From Ramazzottius varieornatus (lineage: Eukaryota > Tardigrada > Eutardigrada > Parachela > Ramazzottiidae): a DNA stretch of 64,000 bases. The notes below the pieces were generated by a model. It worked only from the letters and a program-made list of their open reading frames with translations. It ran no database searches and was not told where the DNA came from. Of the stretch, positions 50,101-63,670 are shown in pieces. Each line of letters begins with the position of its first letter. Position 1 is the stretch's first letter. The translations under genes were made by a program, and so were the position numbers. The stretch lies in the NCBI GenBank assembly GCA_001949185.1, contig BDGG01000010.1, positions 1,311,773 to 1,375,772 of the forward strand, read 5' to 3'.

Positions 50101-53100
50101 GATACACTCCGCCCGTTAGGACACGGGCGTCAGGGACCACATCAACTGGCGCGTAAGCTCCCTGATCATTAAGCTCATGGACCTCGACGACCATGTCGAG
50201 CTTCCGGCTAACTTCACTCCAACTACGAAAAAACCCTCAATTTGTAACAAACTTCACACTTGGAATATTTATATCTTGAAATGTTATTTCAGAAAAGTAC
50301 TAACAAATTTATTATTATCGTCTGACTGGAACCAAAATTTTTGATCTTTCACAGTACGAGGGTGAGTATCGTTTGGTCTTCTGCAAGAACTTACTGGTCA
50401 GCGATGGTTTTGCTCTTGAAGTCCAACTTGTTCACATCCCATTCTTTGTCGAGTCCGGCATGCTTGTGGCCCCATACTTGGATCATCAGTGACCCATCTT
50501 GGCAGAAGTCTAGGAAGTCTTCGTTGAGCTGCGCGTGATGCTCTTTCCAGTAGTCGAACCGGAAGCGAGCGCCATCTTTGCCTCTGACCACATGACTGCG
50601 GAAGTTCTTGTAGGGAACTACGTTTGGTTGCTTCTCTCCCCAAAAAGTGTATTCACAAAATACAAAATTGGCGAAAGCTGGAGGGATGCCAGTGGCCTCC
50701 TTGATCACGATCTGAAAATCCGATACCATTGATACCATGAAGACTCGAGAGCCCGCATGCGTAATAGGGACTCACACGGCACACAACTTCGTTACGATTG
50801 CATTCCGCTTCATTGGCGAACCCGTTGTCGTAGTTGTCAGGGTTGTAGGAGAATTGATCACTGAAGTTGTCTTCATCGTTCTCACTGTCCACACCAGCAT
50901 CCCCTTCTCTGTCTTCGGAGCTTAGGTTGCCTTTAGTACGGGCTATCTCGACATGGAGTCTGCCAACAATCTACAAAAAAACTGCAATTAAATTCATTGA
51001 CAAAGAGGCCGAATGTTTATCGGTATACCGGAATACATGTCGAAAACTTAATTACCTCTCCTTGCTGCGACACGATAGGAACACTGTACTCCAGAGGCAC
51101 ATCGTGAAACAGGGCGGACATGAAAATGTTCGCCACGCCGATGAGGTTGTGGTTCACTTCGTGCTCATAAAAGGGATCGATATCCATGGCCGTGTACAGT
51201 TGTTCTTCCTAAAGGACAATTAAGATGTACTGACGTACTTTTTCACGACGTTGGCGCTAGAAAATCAAAATACGTTACTTACCGTTGGAACTTCCGGTCC
51301 TTTCCACAGTGTGTAGAGCTCCCGCATATCTATCAGCTTGTTCTGAAGTTTCTCAATGGACCATGTCTGGTTCGGGAGATGTTTTCTCTTCACCACGATG
51401 GCGGCTTCACTCAATGTACCGAGAGACTACAATGTAAACCATCAAGATCAATGATCAATAGAAGAGGAGAACGAAATCGTTAATTAAGACCAGAAGTGCC
51501 GCAAAATCAAATCATACCTTTCTGTTGGGCGAAAGGTTGCTCACAGGTATTTGCAACGTGACTTGGTAGTCCGTATCCTTTCCTAGTTCTTTCGCGAGGC
51601 ACCGTGCTTCGTGCGCGTAGGTATTCGCACGTATAATCTCCGTTTTTAGTTGAGCGAGACATTTGTTGAACCATTCTTCCCTGCATGCCGGAAGAAGGAT
51701 ATGGGTGGAAGGTAATCAAACTCGTTTGACTGGACAAGAGCTCATCTTACCGCTCTTCTGTCCAGGCTTCAAAGCGAGGTGTGCCGGCCAGCGGAGTAGA
51801 GGAGTACGAATATCGAGAACTCCGATGGATGTCGACAGAGGAACCGAAAGCTAGCGGATTCACGCCGACACTCGGCGTAGACGGAGTACCCGCAATGGAA
51901 TGTGTACTGCGGTACAACTGCATCTTCCTTTCGTACTCCTGACTCTGTGCGAACAGTGCTCCTACCAGTGAGACATAGGCACGTGAACCAGCCATCCTGC
52001 CACATAAAAAAAACTACGAATTTAGCGCTTACGTTGTTTGTCTTCCTGGTATCGGCCTTCAAGAGCAGTTATAAGGGAGGCCGTTGCGGGATCCGAGCTG
52101 ACTTTGTTCCGGCAGAGCTCTTCCATGGCTGATTCGTAGTTGACAGGTTCTTCGGGTGTCCAACCGGTGTCTGAAAAGACAGAAGTGTCATAGTTTGACA
52201 GGAAGAAGCGAAGAGAAGGAACTTACTGTCGTTGGATTTTGGGCAATTGACACGGAAAAAGTGATGGTTGCCAAAGACTAGGCGATCACGATTGTACAGC
52301 TTGGTTCTACTCGATATCTCCATGCCATTAACGCACGTTCTGTTACAAATGAGGCACAAGAGTTCAATCGCTGACAAACGGAGGGATAGTTGAAGCCGAA
52401 GGAGAAGGACTTACTTGGCATCGTCGATTGGCTCGACAAAGAGCTCTTGGCCCTCGACGAGCAAAAGAGCGTGCTGCGATTTGATGCCGATGCCGCTCAA
52501 CTGGATATCCTGCTGCTCTTCGGTGTCCGATCGTCCCACAGAGTTATATTCCTGTAAAGTGCCGAAGTGAAATCGCCAAGCGTGACAAATGGAGCGTACT
52601 AAACTATGTCTTACTTTGAGATAATAGACCAAGTTCTCGTTCAGCGAAGGGTCGTCGTTGAGGTTAACGAGATAGTGACGGCCTTGGTTGACTTTGATTC
52701 CAGACGAGTGCACTTCTAATCCCATTTTCTCGAGTGCTTGCTGCCGCTCCTAAGAACGGAACAGTGGCCGTCAATTTCCAGCAAATGAATAAAAAATTCG
52801 ATTACGCTTTCTCTGATGAACAGTCGATTCGCCGCAAGACACAAAATCAACCCTGGATGAAAAACAGTTCTCCGAACTCGTACTGTGTAAGTCTTCTCAG
52901 ACAGTTTCACAAGACACCAATGTGAATCGAAACAGTGGCAAACCGGAAGTTGGAAGTTAGGGAGCCCTGTTTTCGCTGTTTAATATTGCAGAAACGTTCA
53001 AACATGCCTCGGGAATAAGGCAACGACGTTGTGGAAGTCTGTCATCGACTTGTGTGGTGAAACTGTTGCTCTGTTGGTTTAGTGTAATAGAAAAAGAAAG

Positions 53101-55172
53101 CCTCAAATTCTCACGGATGAAGAGCAGCCAGTCCCAAGGGATCACGGCTGCAGCAAAAAGGTTTTGATGATTTCAGTAGATTTACATAGCTTGCATGTGA
53201 CAAAAGACGGACGAACTGGACGCTATCGCTTTCACGCAACGGAGAACGTAATATCACACGCATCGAGCGGAAAAAGAGCCCATAAATCTGTCAGTATTTG
53301 TTATCGCCGGTTTTATGAATTGATGTTGGAAATGATCCCACTGCCCAAATCGTTTTTGAAGCACCACACGACACGCTACTGGAACAGCCACAAAGATAGC
53401 GGAAATAGGTTTATTATGTCGTTTCCCTACTTGGTCCAGAAATCGTCCGAACTATGTTGAATGGGTGTTTCTTGGAGGAACTTCCTCTTGAGTTAGTCTC
53501 AAACCCAGCTCATCGAAATTTCATCGCGGACGATCACTTGAACGCTCCTTACCTCTTGTATCAGTTCGGTCTCTTTTAGTTTGACCTCCCAGGGTTTCTG
53601 TATGTTTTCCAGGATGGTCTTTGATTCTGCATAACGAGCTTCGATATCTTTCCCCTGAAAGTATCGCCAGTAAGCGTCGGCGAAAAAGAAACTACAGTAA
53701 AAGGGTTGAAACATGGGCCTACTTTATGAGATAAGAGCTGCTTCCGCAGTATCTCGACTTCTTCACGCAATTCTCGAATGATCTTCGCATTAGGATCTTC
53801 ATTCACCACAGCATGGTTAACAATGCGCTTCGTCCGATTGGCATAATGGAGCGTTGAGAGCGTTTCTTCGTATTCATCGGCAGCGGCACTAATGGTCGCT
53901 ATCATAACCGTTCTGCTGTTGCCTCCCAGATTATCCTGAAAAAAATACCATCAGTATCTCTGGCATCTCCGGAAGACTTCCGGACAGCGTAAGAACTAAC
54001 CAACATACTTTTAGAAGCCACGTTAGAATCGAGTCTCGATAAGGAACGAAAACGCCTTTGGTTTTGCCGCTAGACTGATCAGCCAACGACGATATCACAA
54101 GACCGAGTGTTGTTAGAGACTTATTGATGTTGGAGCCTTCTTTCAGCCGATCGCCTTCCGCCCCAGTCTTCGCCGCTCTCTCACTTCCGGCCAAGTCAAC
54201 CAAGCTCATCTTACTGACTTTCTCCCCTCTGACACCGGACGCGAGGTCTTCTACAACTTGGGTCAGGAGTATTGTGAAGACCGCATGGGAGCGACTGCTT
54301 TCACTGTTCATATTGGTGGCAGCGACCGTCCTTACGCGGTTCCCGTCCGCCATTAGGATCTCGATATCCTAAACAAATTAGCTTGGGCGTTAATAGTGGT
54401 CAATTAGCGGGTCGTCACGTCAGTATTGTTGACCCAATTTGGAATGACTTACGTACCTCGAAAGACTCTACGGCTTCTACTGTCAGACCATCCACATACG
54501 GACCAAGGATGCTGTGTTCTCTGACTCTTAGACTCTGCTTCGTCCTGCAAGAAAAAGAAAATGATCTACCGAATATTCCGTTTCGTTGATTACCTATAGT
54601 ACTGTCCAGCTAACCCTCTGGGGTTGAGAAGATCGTAAACTTTCTCGTTGTAAATCTCCATATAAGAGACTTCCACTTTGTAGGAAGTGGTACTGCTTGG
54701 GTCGGTCTCGATTTGATGGAATAAACTTCTGCATAACCGAGGAATCACACCGGGTTGGTCGTTCGTTCCCATCATCGTATAGGACTTTCCAGAACCTAGA
54801 CAGCAGTCAGTTGATTAGGTTTTCTAGAGCAGCCGCATGGATAAATCACTTGGCACGAAAGTGCAGCGCCACCTAGCGTAGTACCTGTTTGACCATAGGC
54901 AAATATGCAGGCGTTGTATCCTTGAAAGGCATTCTCCAGGACTCCTCTTCCCACTGCCTCGAATACATCGTCTTGATCTTAAAACATGAAAACAGTGATA
55001 AAATGTCCTTAGAACTAGGCCACAAGATTCATGTAACCTCCGGAACGACGGAGCTCTTTCTGGGGAACGTACGGAAATTTTGAAAGGAAATTCCGACGTA
55101 CCTGCGAAATGCGGGTCGTCTTTTCGGCATGACCAGAAGCAGTGGTCGAAAGCGAAGTTTTTCTGGTGTTTT
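47104..55172 (-). CDS. KIF13: KIF13-type kinesin-3 (Khc-73/GAKIN), 27 exons found, first exon(s) missing
   Basis: A plus-end microtubule motor for vesicle transport. Exons found (minus strand): 55172-55102, 54977-54885, 54795-54594, 54544-54457, 54368-54009, 53935-53723, 53654-53553, 52749-52615, 52551-52415, 52339-52227, 52170-52033, 51961-51751, 51680-51518, 51426-51283, 51208-51056, 50970-50776, 50711-50395, 50222-49843, 49787-49661, 49572-49389, 49320-49045, 48978-48745, 48643-48526, 48448-48404, 48330-47752, 47687-47511, 47420-47104: 1756 residues. Motor: P-loop GQTGSGKS, switch I SSRSHAVF, switch [11 protein letters not shown]. Then an FHA domain (exons 8-10), coiled coil, the DUF3694/KIF1B-like region, and a C-terminal CAP-Gly domain with GKHDG, which marks KIF13B/Khc-73 rather than KIF1. 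The roughly 45 N-terminal residues (start to the first motor strand) were not located upstream, so the true 5' end is beyond 55172. Confidence 0.93.
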
Positions 55173-56864
55173 CTGCACAACAGAACAAACGTATGTAGGA
55201 ATGTAATCTTGTGGGTCGCATATATCTGCTAGGGAATGTTATCGAATGAAAATGGGTCGCGGTTGCTTGAGCTTATTATTTATGCATGAGAGCGAACTGA
55301 ACCCGCTATGGTATTGTGCCTAATTGATGAATTGTTTGAAGATATGACGGGAAGCTGTCTAATGTTATTCACATCATGCTAATGGACAGCGGTCATCAAG
55401 CAAAGTGGAGAGAAGATGAGTGACGCGCTGCTTCTGACCTGCCACTGACGGAAATATCATCCGGCGTCTAGTGGACATATCCCCAGCTGTGTCCTTGCAT
55501 ATTAATGCGCCGGCTTTCCGTGATCTGGATCGATCGAAACTTAATTTCACTGGCTGCACTGCATCCATCATGATTCATGGATTACTGTCTATTCGAGCAA
55601 GGGCTACGGCTTTTGAAGACACCAAAACTACACTGGAAATTACAACTCTTCAGTTACACTTTTCGCTCCATAAAACCCTGGCTGCACCTCCCACTGCGAC
55701 GCTGTCCCGTTCTGTCAAGCCGGTCAGCTGGGCGGGACTACAAACTCATTTCAAGGAGGAAGGACAAGCCTAGATTGAGCCGAAACATGGTACAATTTGG
55801 GTGCCAGTTTTTATCACAGACTTTACGGTCCGCGGCATTTCCGGAGCAAGTCAAGTGTACATGCACGATCTTCCTGCAAATTGCAAATCTGTAAGGCTAT
55901 GACAAACCTCGCGGGAGAGATATACAGGATATTTCATAATGATTGATGCAGAGCCGGGAACGGCTTGAAACATAAACGTATCTTCGTCGGAAAACCTTAA
56001 TTCATGGAAAAGAAGACCTGACCCTGATCAAATCGCGCACAGTAGGCCGGAAAATTATAGTTTATCCTGAAGACCAAAGCAGACTTTCCCGGTTAGACGA
56101 TAGGTACTAGGGCTTTCGGGGAATCCTGATGGAAGCCTCAAGGACAGCACGTTTATCCAAAAACACAATTTGTGCTGACTAGGCTTCATCTCCGGGTCGT
56201 CGGTTTCTCCGCTGCGAGATGATCAGCTCGCTGCTGATGATACCATTTAATTTCTTTTGATCCAGTATCATTTGCTTGTCAAATGCACAGAGCGACTGTA
56301 AGTTCTATCCATGCAATGGCGTATTGATTTTGCTCGTTGACGATCGGATTCCCATTTTTTTGGGACGATGTCCAGCTACAAATCCAAATTTATAGCCGGA
56401 TGTGTTTTTTGGAGGGGAGACAGCCCATCAGATAGCCATTAAATGCCAAAGCACAAAATGATTATACTCGATGTCGCAACACAAAAAACGCTCATAACCA
56501 ACTGTAAACATTTAAACATTCTTCGGTAAACGTCCGAGTTTTGAAAGTCAAATAAAGGCCGAGGACAGAAGCGCTGTGTCAAGACGCTTGTCCACCAAAC
56601 AACACTCTACATAGTACAAATCTATTTTCAAATATTATATCCTAATAGGATTCCGGACAAACCATGTAAAGCAAAGCCGAGTCGTTTTCACATCTTTTTG
56701 ACGGTAGTATTTGGAGGTTTCTAGAAAGTATCTTTGTGTGGTACCATATTACTGAAAAATTTGTGGGGTAGTATATTCTGCATGGAGCAGAAAGGATCCA
56801 GGCGAAAAAACCTGACCATACCACTAAGCCCAACTAGAGTGTTTGCTCGCCACAAAATCCTCGC

Positions 56865-56984
56865 TTAGATCGCTTCCGCCACTTCCGCAATGGCAAGTAT
56901 TCTCAAGGGACGTGGAACTCCAATATCGTAAAGTTGTACTTCATCCACTTCCATGACGTGTTCTCCGCGACAGAACGTCGATCC
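56865..56984 (-). CDS. Candidate terminal exon, unknown protein
   Basis: On the minus strand an AG acceptor (TTAGTCAG) is followed by 39 codons and TAA, including HVMEVDEVQLYDIGVPRPLR. A phase-0 donor (CAT|GTAAAT) about 108 nt upstream, near 57093, could join it to an open stretch containing LFIYDHMKITATSLSYLNE. There is no family match, and alternative frames in the upstream piece are also open, so this is weak. Confidence 0.25.
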   Translation of the reverse strand, partial: GSTFCRGEHVMEVDEVQLYDIGVPRPLRILAIAEVAEAI

Positions 56985-57239
56985 CTGACTAATTTAATTT
57001 TCCACTCAATAACTATCATGCTTTGCCTATTCACAATGAAAACACATTCTTAAGCAAAAATTTCAAGTGCCTGTTTTTAGGGCGTAATTTACATGACCAC
57101 CGCTGACTTCATTAAGATAGCTCAAGCTGGTCGCCGTTATTTTCATGTGGTCATAGATAAACAAGACCCAGTTCCACGTTGGATTTTCGTAGCAGCGACA
57201 TCTTCCAGGTCACGGAAAAAGTTTGCACAGACCATCGCA

Positions 57240-57345
57240 CCCCTGCATACTCAAACACGGACAAACCAAATGATTCATGTGTCTATAAGTCTATGTCTCG
57301 TCGACCCGTCATCCCCGTCACGAACCTGCATACAAAACGATAATA
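57240..57345. repeat. Family B arms in direct orientation
   Basis: CCCTGCATACT (from 57243) and ACCTGCATACA (from about 57334) are both in the same direction about 90 bp apart. This differs from the inverted pairs elsewhere; they may be remnants of two elements. Confidence 0.5.
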
Positions 57346-60300
57346 CGAGCGTTGTTCAATTGTCTGAGTAAGTCAGTGACGAACCTTCTGACTTCGTTTG
57401 ACCGACTTTCTACCACGGACAAACGACGGGATCAGCATCCGCATCCGGAAGATGCCGATCCCTTCCTCGGTTGACCTCGTTGCCCAGTCACGATGAGCTA
57501 GCACAGAGAAACCTTACCAACAAGGGTCTTTTCCGCACTTGAAAGTCCTCTGAACGGCTACCGAACCAGCTTGGCCGTTGCGTCTGCGGCATGCTTGAGA
57601 AAAGGAAGAGCGGGATTACGCGCTGCCACAAGTAAACTGTACAAACACTCCACCATGAGTGTCGACCAATATGACCTTCTGGAGTGCCTTTGTGAGTTGC
57701 AATATCGATTTTTGTTACTCGCGCAATAACAATACTTTCACGCGGTCAATCAGCCATAAAACCTGAAATGCCGTAAAAGGATGCCGGAAAGCGACGAGAA
57801 TCCAAGCTGTCACCAGCACAATCGAGTCCTTCAAAGATGGTCGAAGTTTACGCTCACAGGATGTCATTTCGTCGGTCTACGCAGAATACTTCCGGTTATC
57901 ACAGCCGCGTGCGCGAGTCACGCGCTGTTTCCTAGCCTTGAACTTCTCGGTTTCTCGAAGGTCGTTCTTCGTTTTCGTGGTTCGATGCTGTGCATGTCTC
58001 GAGCTTTTCAAACGGACAACCGAGCCTAGTCTCATCAACCGAAAAGCAAGTTCACATCACTGGTCTATGTATACAGGACAGTGTTTCAAACCACATCAAA
58101 GTTATTCAAGTATGACTTCAGTCTATGCTTCGGTACAAAATCAATATTATCGAAGTATTCTACAGTCTAGAGGACCGTTGGTCATCTCCTGCACAGAGAC
58201 CTAATTATGCGGGATTTCATTTACAGTACACTGCATACAGTTCTATGCCATGAATAACATCATTGACACTGCGCGATGGGATTTCTCGCGTCGCACGCCA
58301 TCAATCCATTTCAAACAGTTCAGGGAGTTTTCCAGTCTCAAGTGGTGGTCACTTTGTTCGCAGAAGCGCCTGTCAGTTCTTAGACTTCCAATATGAATTT
58401 GAAACTGCGCTTAATACGGCGTCTCGGGTCCATGTGTGACTGACCCCTATACATAATGGTCCATTAATCACAACCGTAAATAGAGACCTATAACTTGACA
58501 GGAGCGAAATATAGCAAAGCCGGCACAAATTTATCAAGTCAAGATCCACTGATGCTGCTCATCTCGGTATCCAAGCGGAACAGCGTCTTGTTGGCATCAT
58601 AGCTCTCTTTCTCGTAAATTATTCCCACTGAGCTCAGACGCCAAAGCGACACCCGAAGCCGAAAGTACCACAAAAAATAACTTCACACCTCCTCGCCACG
58701 CAATTTAACGCCTCGCCTAACTGCACTCCGGCGGCCACACTCGATGCCTTCATTAAAACCTTTAACACACCAAAAATTCTTGAAAATTTTCACGCGCTGC
58801 CGCACTTCCATGTAGACATTCCGTCTGATTAAGCTTTTTCCGCATACCCTCCAAAAGCGTCAGCCAGAAGGTCTCCAGTGTGTTCAGAAGCTCGAAGAAC
58901 CATCGGGACACTATCGTGAGTGGTATAAAAATCTTTCACACGCGGAAAATAACGTATGTGATTTGGATTCACATATTATACTGTATTTCGGAAATTTCCG
59001 AACTTGTAGGGAAGGCTCAGAAGTGAGTTTCCTCAATGGCCCGGTATATCGGTGGCGTGGTCTGACATGTCTGTTATCCGGTTTTCAAATGTTGCTGACA
59101 CTGGGCAAGATGGCCTGTCATCACGGGGCAGTGGCATTATTTGATCATTTCCAGTTCCTGCTGCCCTAGCTGTGAGGAAGTCACAGCAGATTACCGTGAT
59201 GCCGCTTGTGTGACCTGGCGGGGGGCCTTTCTCTCCTCTCCGGCTTCTTTTACAAGCTGCAAACACCCTCACGTCCGCATCACCGCAACGACACGTTGTC
59301 TGAAACTGACCGCGCTTCTAAAGTTTCAAACTTTCCATATTGACCGCAGGCCAAAAATCGATACAATGTCTGACTACAATAACATCAAATTACTATCTGA
59401 ACGCTGGACGAAACCCAACATTACATAATTAAGCCATATTATGTTCGACAAACACAATCGCGTCCTTGAAATGGAACTATCTGTTTTGGTCTTGTCTCCA
59501 TTTTCCATAGGCCGAACTTCCGGCAGACCTTCGGAAAGGGACCATTGACGATTTCAACAGAGAGAACAATCGTGAAGCTTTCTGAAAGGCTTCGCATATA
59601 CCCTGGAAAACCGTAGGAAGAACTTTCAGGTTCTTCGGAAAGTAGAGACCCACATCAAACTGACGGTTTACGCTCCGTGCGAAAGGATCGCTTCTGATTA
59701 CAACGGGAACCGAGTACTTCCTATGGTTTCCTTGCAAGGAATAATGATGATAGATAAGGTCGCGGGTCAAATGCTTACTTATCTTTCTTTCGAGGATTTG
59801 CAGCGTGAGGCAGATACCCGACCACATGCCAGTGTTGTTCTGATATGGCTTTACAAATAGACATTTCTTTTGCTATCTGGAAAAGCCGTATCTCATTTGC
59901 TTGACCATTTAGTCGCAGACCTCGCTTCGACGCCTTTCCAACTTTTTATCTGTCTTTTTCCATCCTTTGCTGCCAAAAGTGAAAGCGACGTACATTGAGA
60001 CAAATCAGTCATGCATAAAGGCCCTGAAGTATCAAGAGCGAGTATCGCTCTCAGCAAAGCGGAAAGCCAAATTACCAAAGCAAGAATGAAAGCTGATCCA
60101 TAATGCCGGTTTTGTCAAGTGGACCAAGAGCTTAGACGCAGAAGAGCTCCTCGCATCTCACTGAACCGTCTGCCGGCTGACGTCCGGTATAAGTTCTCTC
60201 AAAAAGTTCCCCGCGGACATACGGCGAAAACTGGGTGTTTTTCCAACTTTTCCCGTATAAATAATATCGTCGTAAAGCGAACATATTACTCCTTCGAAAT

Positions 60301-63138
60301 TTATTACCTTATTATGCAGCCGTAAGACGTCTGGTAGAGGAGAAAGATTCACAGTGAGTAAAGGAGGAAGCTGATAAAAGCTGACACTTGACAACAAGGT
60401 TTCATGGTCGGACTGGTCACCACAGACCTAATCCATGCTCTCATATCTCAAGCCCACACATGATGTAATCGCGGTTTCTACCAGGCCAAGCTACGCACGA
60501 CTACCTCATACGGCGCATGCATGACGTCATTACACGTCCAAGAGCGAGAGGTGTTTTGTCCTTGTTTCCAGCAGTGCTTTTAGGGTGGATAGCTTTTTAT
60601 GATACGAACTGGCTAAAGTCGAAATTAACATCAGGCGTGCATACATAAACAAACTCACTTTCGCACGTAAGCAAGTGCTTCACCTGTCACAATGATTTTT
60701 CGAGCACTTTTGCGGCGCCTAAACACACACGGTGGACCGATGGGCGAATGTATCACGACCTGAGGCAGTTCGCCGTCGAGTGGGTTTTGCCGGCAGCGGA
60801 ATTTTTTTCTTTTTGGACATTAGTTTTGGTATGAGATTAACAAACTGGAAGTGTCTTGAGTAAAATGATTCAATTTAGTCTGGAAGGAGAAAGGTCGATA
60901 CCGCATAATCATGGCGCCGTCTGGCCCGTCAACTGGTTCCTCAACCCTCAATTTAGTTTTTGAGGGGAAGCTCTTTGTTCATCAATCTGACTTGGTAATT
61001 CTGGACAAGATACAACAGCCACTGTGTAATCGGCAGAGCGTGTCCATCTCTTCCCCTTTTCTCGATCCTATCCCTTCATTTCTTCGCGTTCCACACATTC
61101 GCTGGAAGAATATTGATTTGATTGTATCGGCCATACACAAGGAGCGCGCCATTTACTTCCGTGTCTTTTTCCAGTTTCCCTTTCCCCTCTAGACGTTCAC
61201 GAACAAGAGTCCCGTTGAGTCAGATCGACGTTCAACATCTCCCGCAGGCTAGCTTGTTCAGTCATTTGCTACACAATTACTGCGGGATTAAACCAGCAAA
61301 TCACACTGTGCCTCCATCATCCTCTCGGGTCCCTCAAAGACGACGACCCAGCATGACGACATAAGGAGAAAAACTTGGAGAGGAAGTGCCGTAGCATTTC
61401 AAGAGGAATGAACTCTCCACTTCCTTCCTACGCATTGCCGACTGCTTTCGCCGAGCATCCAGCCGTTCCCTAACCCAGAAAACGCGTCCATGAATCAAGA
61501 AAGGACTTCAGAATCCCCCTACTCGATGCTGTAATCCACCGAAGCGACCACTCACACAAAATTCTCATCCTAGCTTATCCACACTAAAGTAGTCCCAGCT
61601 GCTGAGCTTTGCCTAACATCAACAGAAGTAAAAAACTTGTACAACAGGTAGAGAAAAACCATGCAGAATCACACGGAAGCTGACGTGATGGGCTGTGACG
61701 GCTTTCCTTCGCATTTACTTGATTGTCTTCACCAGACAGGACATTAGCGGCATTATCTTCTCCTTTCCGCGGATGAAGCTTGTTGATCCCAGCTGGAAAT
61801 ATCCCTGCTATCAGACGAAGCTGACACTTCGGGGTGTCTGTGAACGGGAAGAGACCGGTCAGCCAAGAGTTGGTGATGTCCTGAGCTAACATGCAACTGA
61901 TGAAATGTCACAACGAAAGGAGAAGCTCGATTAGCAATTACGACCAGCTGCAACCAGGAAGATTTCTGAGTAATCCATTTGAAGCCATCAGTAACCCTTA
62001 AATTTGCCATGTTCAAACAAGGAGCAGTCGCACCACAAGGCGCAACATTATAACGCTGACGCGTAACACACAACATTAGCAATATCACGCCAAATGCTAC
62101 CAGTAAAGCCCCTTCATCGCTTCCTCAGGAAATCTCTCCGGCTACGGTCGTCATCGCTCCTTTGAAATACGGGGAAGTCAACTGTCTGCATTTCGCAGAG
62201 ACGCTTCCTTCAACACCGCCCAGTCTACGTCTATCCTCAACGAAACACCAACAAACAAGGCATAGAACATATAGTGTGCGGAACATACGTAAACCAATAA
62301 ATATTTTTAAAAATATGATTATTAAATTTAATTTCCCAACCGCGCCTAAAATACAATTATTTTCGTCCCTGAATATTCTTACTTGTCTAATGAATGACCG
62401 TCGTTTGGGCTGTTGTTAGCATAACGAGGGTCGTACAGGATGGTTTGATCTCTCTTCATCTCGACGACACATTTGGCCGATAAATGGAGCTCTGTAAACG
62501 AAGAATAGAATTGTCAAGATAAGACAATGGCGTGGCTGGAATGCTTCGAACGCACAGCCAGGGACCGCTTCCAACGGCGTTGTCTCGTGAAGCAATTGTA
62601 GTCAAATCAAGCGAAAACGAGCAATTCCAATTTATGGCCTCAGTAACTGTCAGTTGCGTCAACACTAGTTAGCCCTTTTTTCCTTCTCTCCAGAGCTACC
62701 CACTTCGACAAGAACCACCGGAAATTGGTATGATTAGAGCTCGAAAAAAGACTTCACTTTTGATTTCAAGGATGAAAACCATTCTATATTGAACATTCGC
62801 CATATACGTCACCCCAAATGATTTCGAAGCCTGGTTCTTCAGTCCATTCTGTGAAAAACTTTGGTGCTGTTGTGCTTCATTTCTATCTAGGTAATTGCTC
62901 ATAATTCTTAAGTCATCATAGATGCGAAACTTTATACTTTGGTGCCTCACCTCGTGCATTAAGTGGCCGTACACGGACAGCCACTTTCACCTTGTCTCCC
63001 ATTTCAATCGACAGGTTGTGGCGCTTGTTAGTTCAAAAGGTATCGGTGTGCGTGCTTGAGGGCAAACGAGAAATCTGGTCCAATGGTTAATCCAGCAAAG
63101 CCCAATAACAGCTCATATTTCTAACAGTAATTCCCAAT

Positions 63139-63670
63139 TTATCGGCTGATAATGGCCCGATACATGGCTTGGCAGGTGTACCGCGCTTGCTGCTGTAACA
63201 TTCCTTCACCTCCTGAAAAGTAAATATATGCCGTAAGGTTTGATGAGCTATAATTCGAGCGATGAGCAACCCTATATACTTTAAGCTGAACTCCGTCCCG
63301 GACAGACTTATCCCAACCCAATGTTGATAGTTGATATACGTACCAGAGTAGAACAATCCAGTCTCTTGCTCCGATGCGGCTTCGATTTTGTTAATACATC
63401 GAAAAGACTGATTACAGCAGCCACCGCCACCAATCTCGATCCGTGATATAGACTGTAGAGAAGGAATGTAGTGCGCGACGGATATAAGCAAGGCAGCGTC
63501 AAGTTGCGAAACCGGCTTTTGGGCTGTACGTCCACCCAATCGACGAGAGAGCTAACAAAAGAGAGATGAGACCATTGGTTAAAAGCGGCGGATTTAAACG
63601 AGAGGAAGCATCTCCGCTTACCCATGAATCCGGGCAATGCGTGCAATATGTGCATGTAAGTACAGTAGTA
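63139..63670 (-). CDS. 3' exons of an unrecognised gene, partial
   Basis: Minus-strand exons 63551-63344 and 63212-63139 join in phase (G|GA) and end in TAA. An upstream exon ending at 63622 (TCATGG|GTAAGC, phase 0) carries a CTYCTHC Cys cluster; its 5' border is unclear. The readable protein contains LSRRLGGRTAQKPVSQLDAA, then VAHYIPSLQSISRIEI, GGGGCCNQSFRCINKIEAAS, and a final GGEGMLQQQARYTCQAMYRA. The regular splice sites and non-repetitive composition make it a credible gene. I do not recognise the family. The 5' part probably lies beyond the right edge. Confidence 0.55.

Larger units (their letters stand above)
55173..63138. other. 8-kb region, no gene assembled
   Basis: It should contain the promoter and first exon(s) of KIF13. 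Several minus-strand stretches look exon-like (for example 59477-59893, 58539-58627, 57093-57206, 56865-56984), but I could not join them into one phase-consistent, recognisable protein. No RNA gene, CRISPR array or clear autonomous transposon is visible. Confidence 0.45.

Noticed and set aside
53164-53460. 98-codon plus-strand frame inside a KIF13 intron
   Set aside because: No recognisable protein, no splice partners and no promoter signal. An 800-nt intron can hold such a frame by chance.
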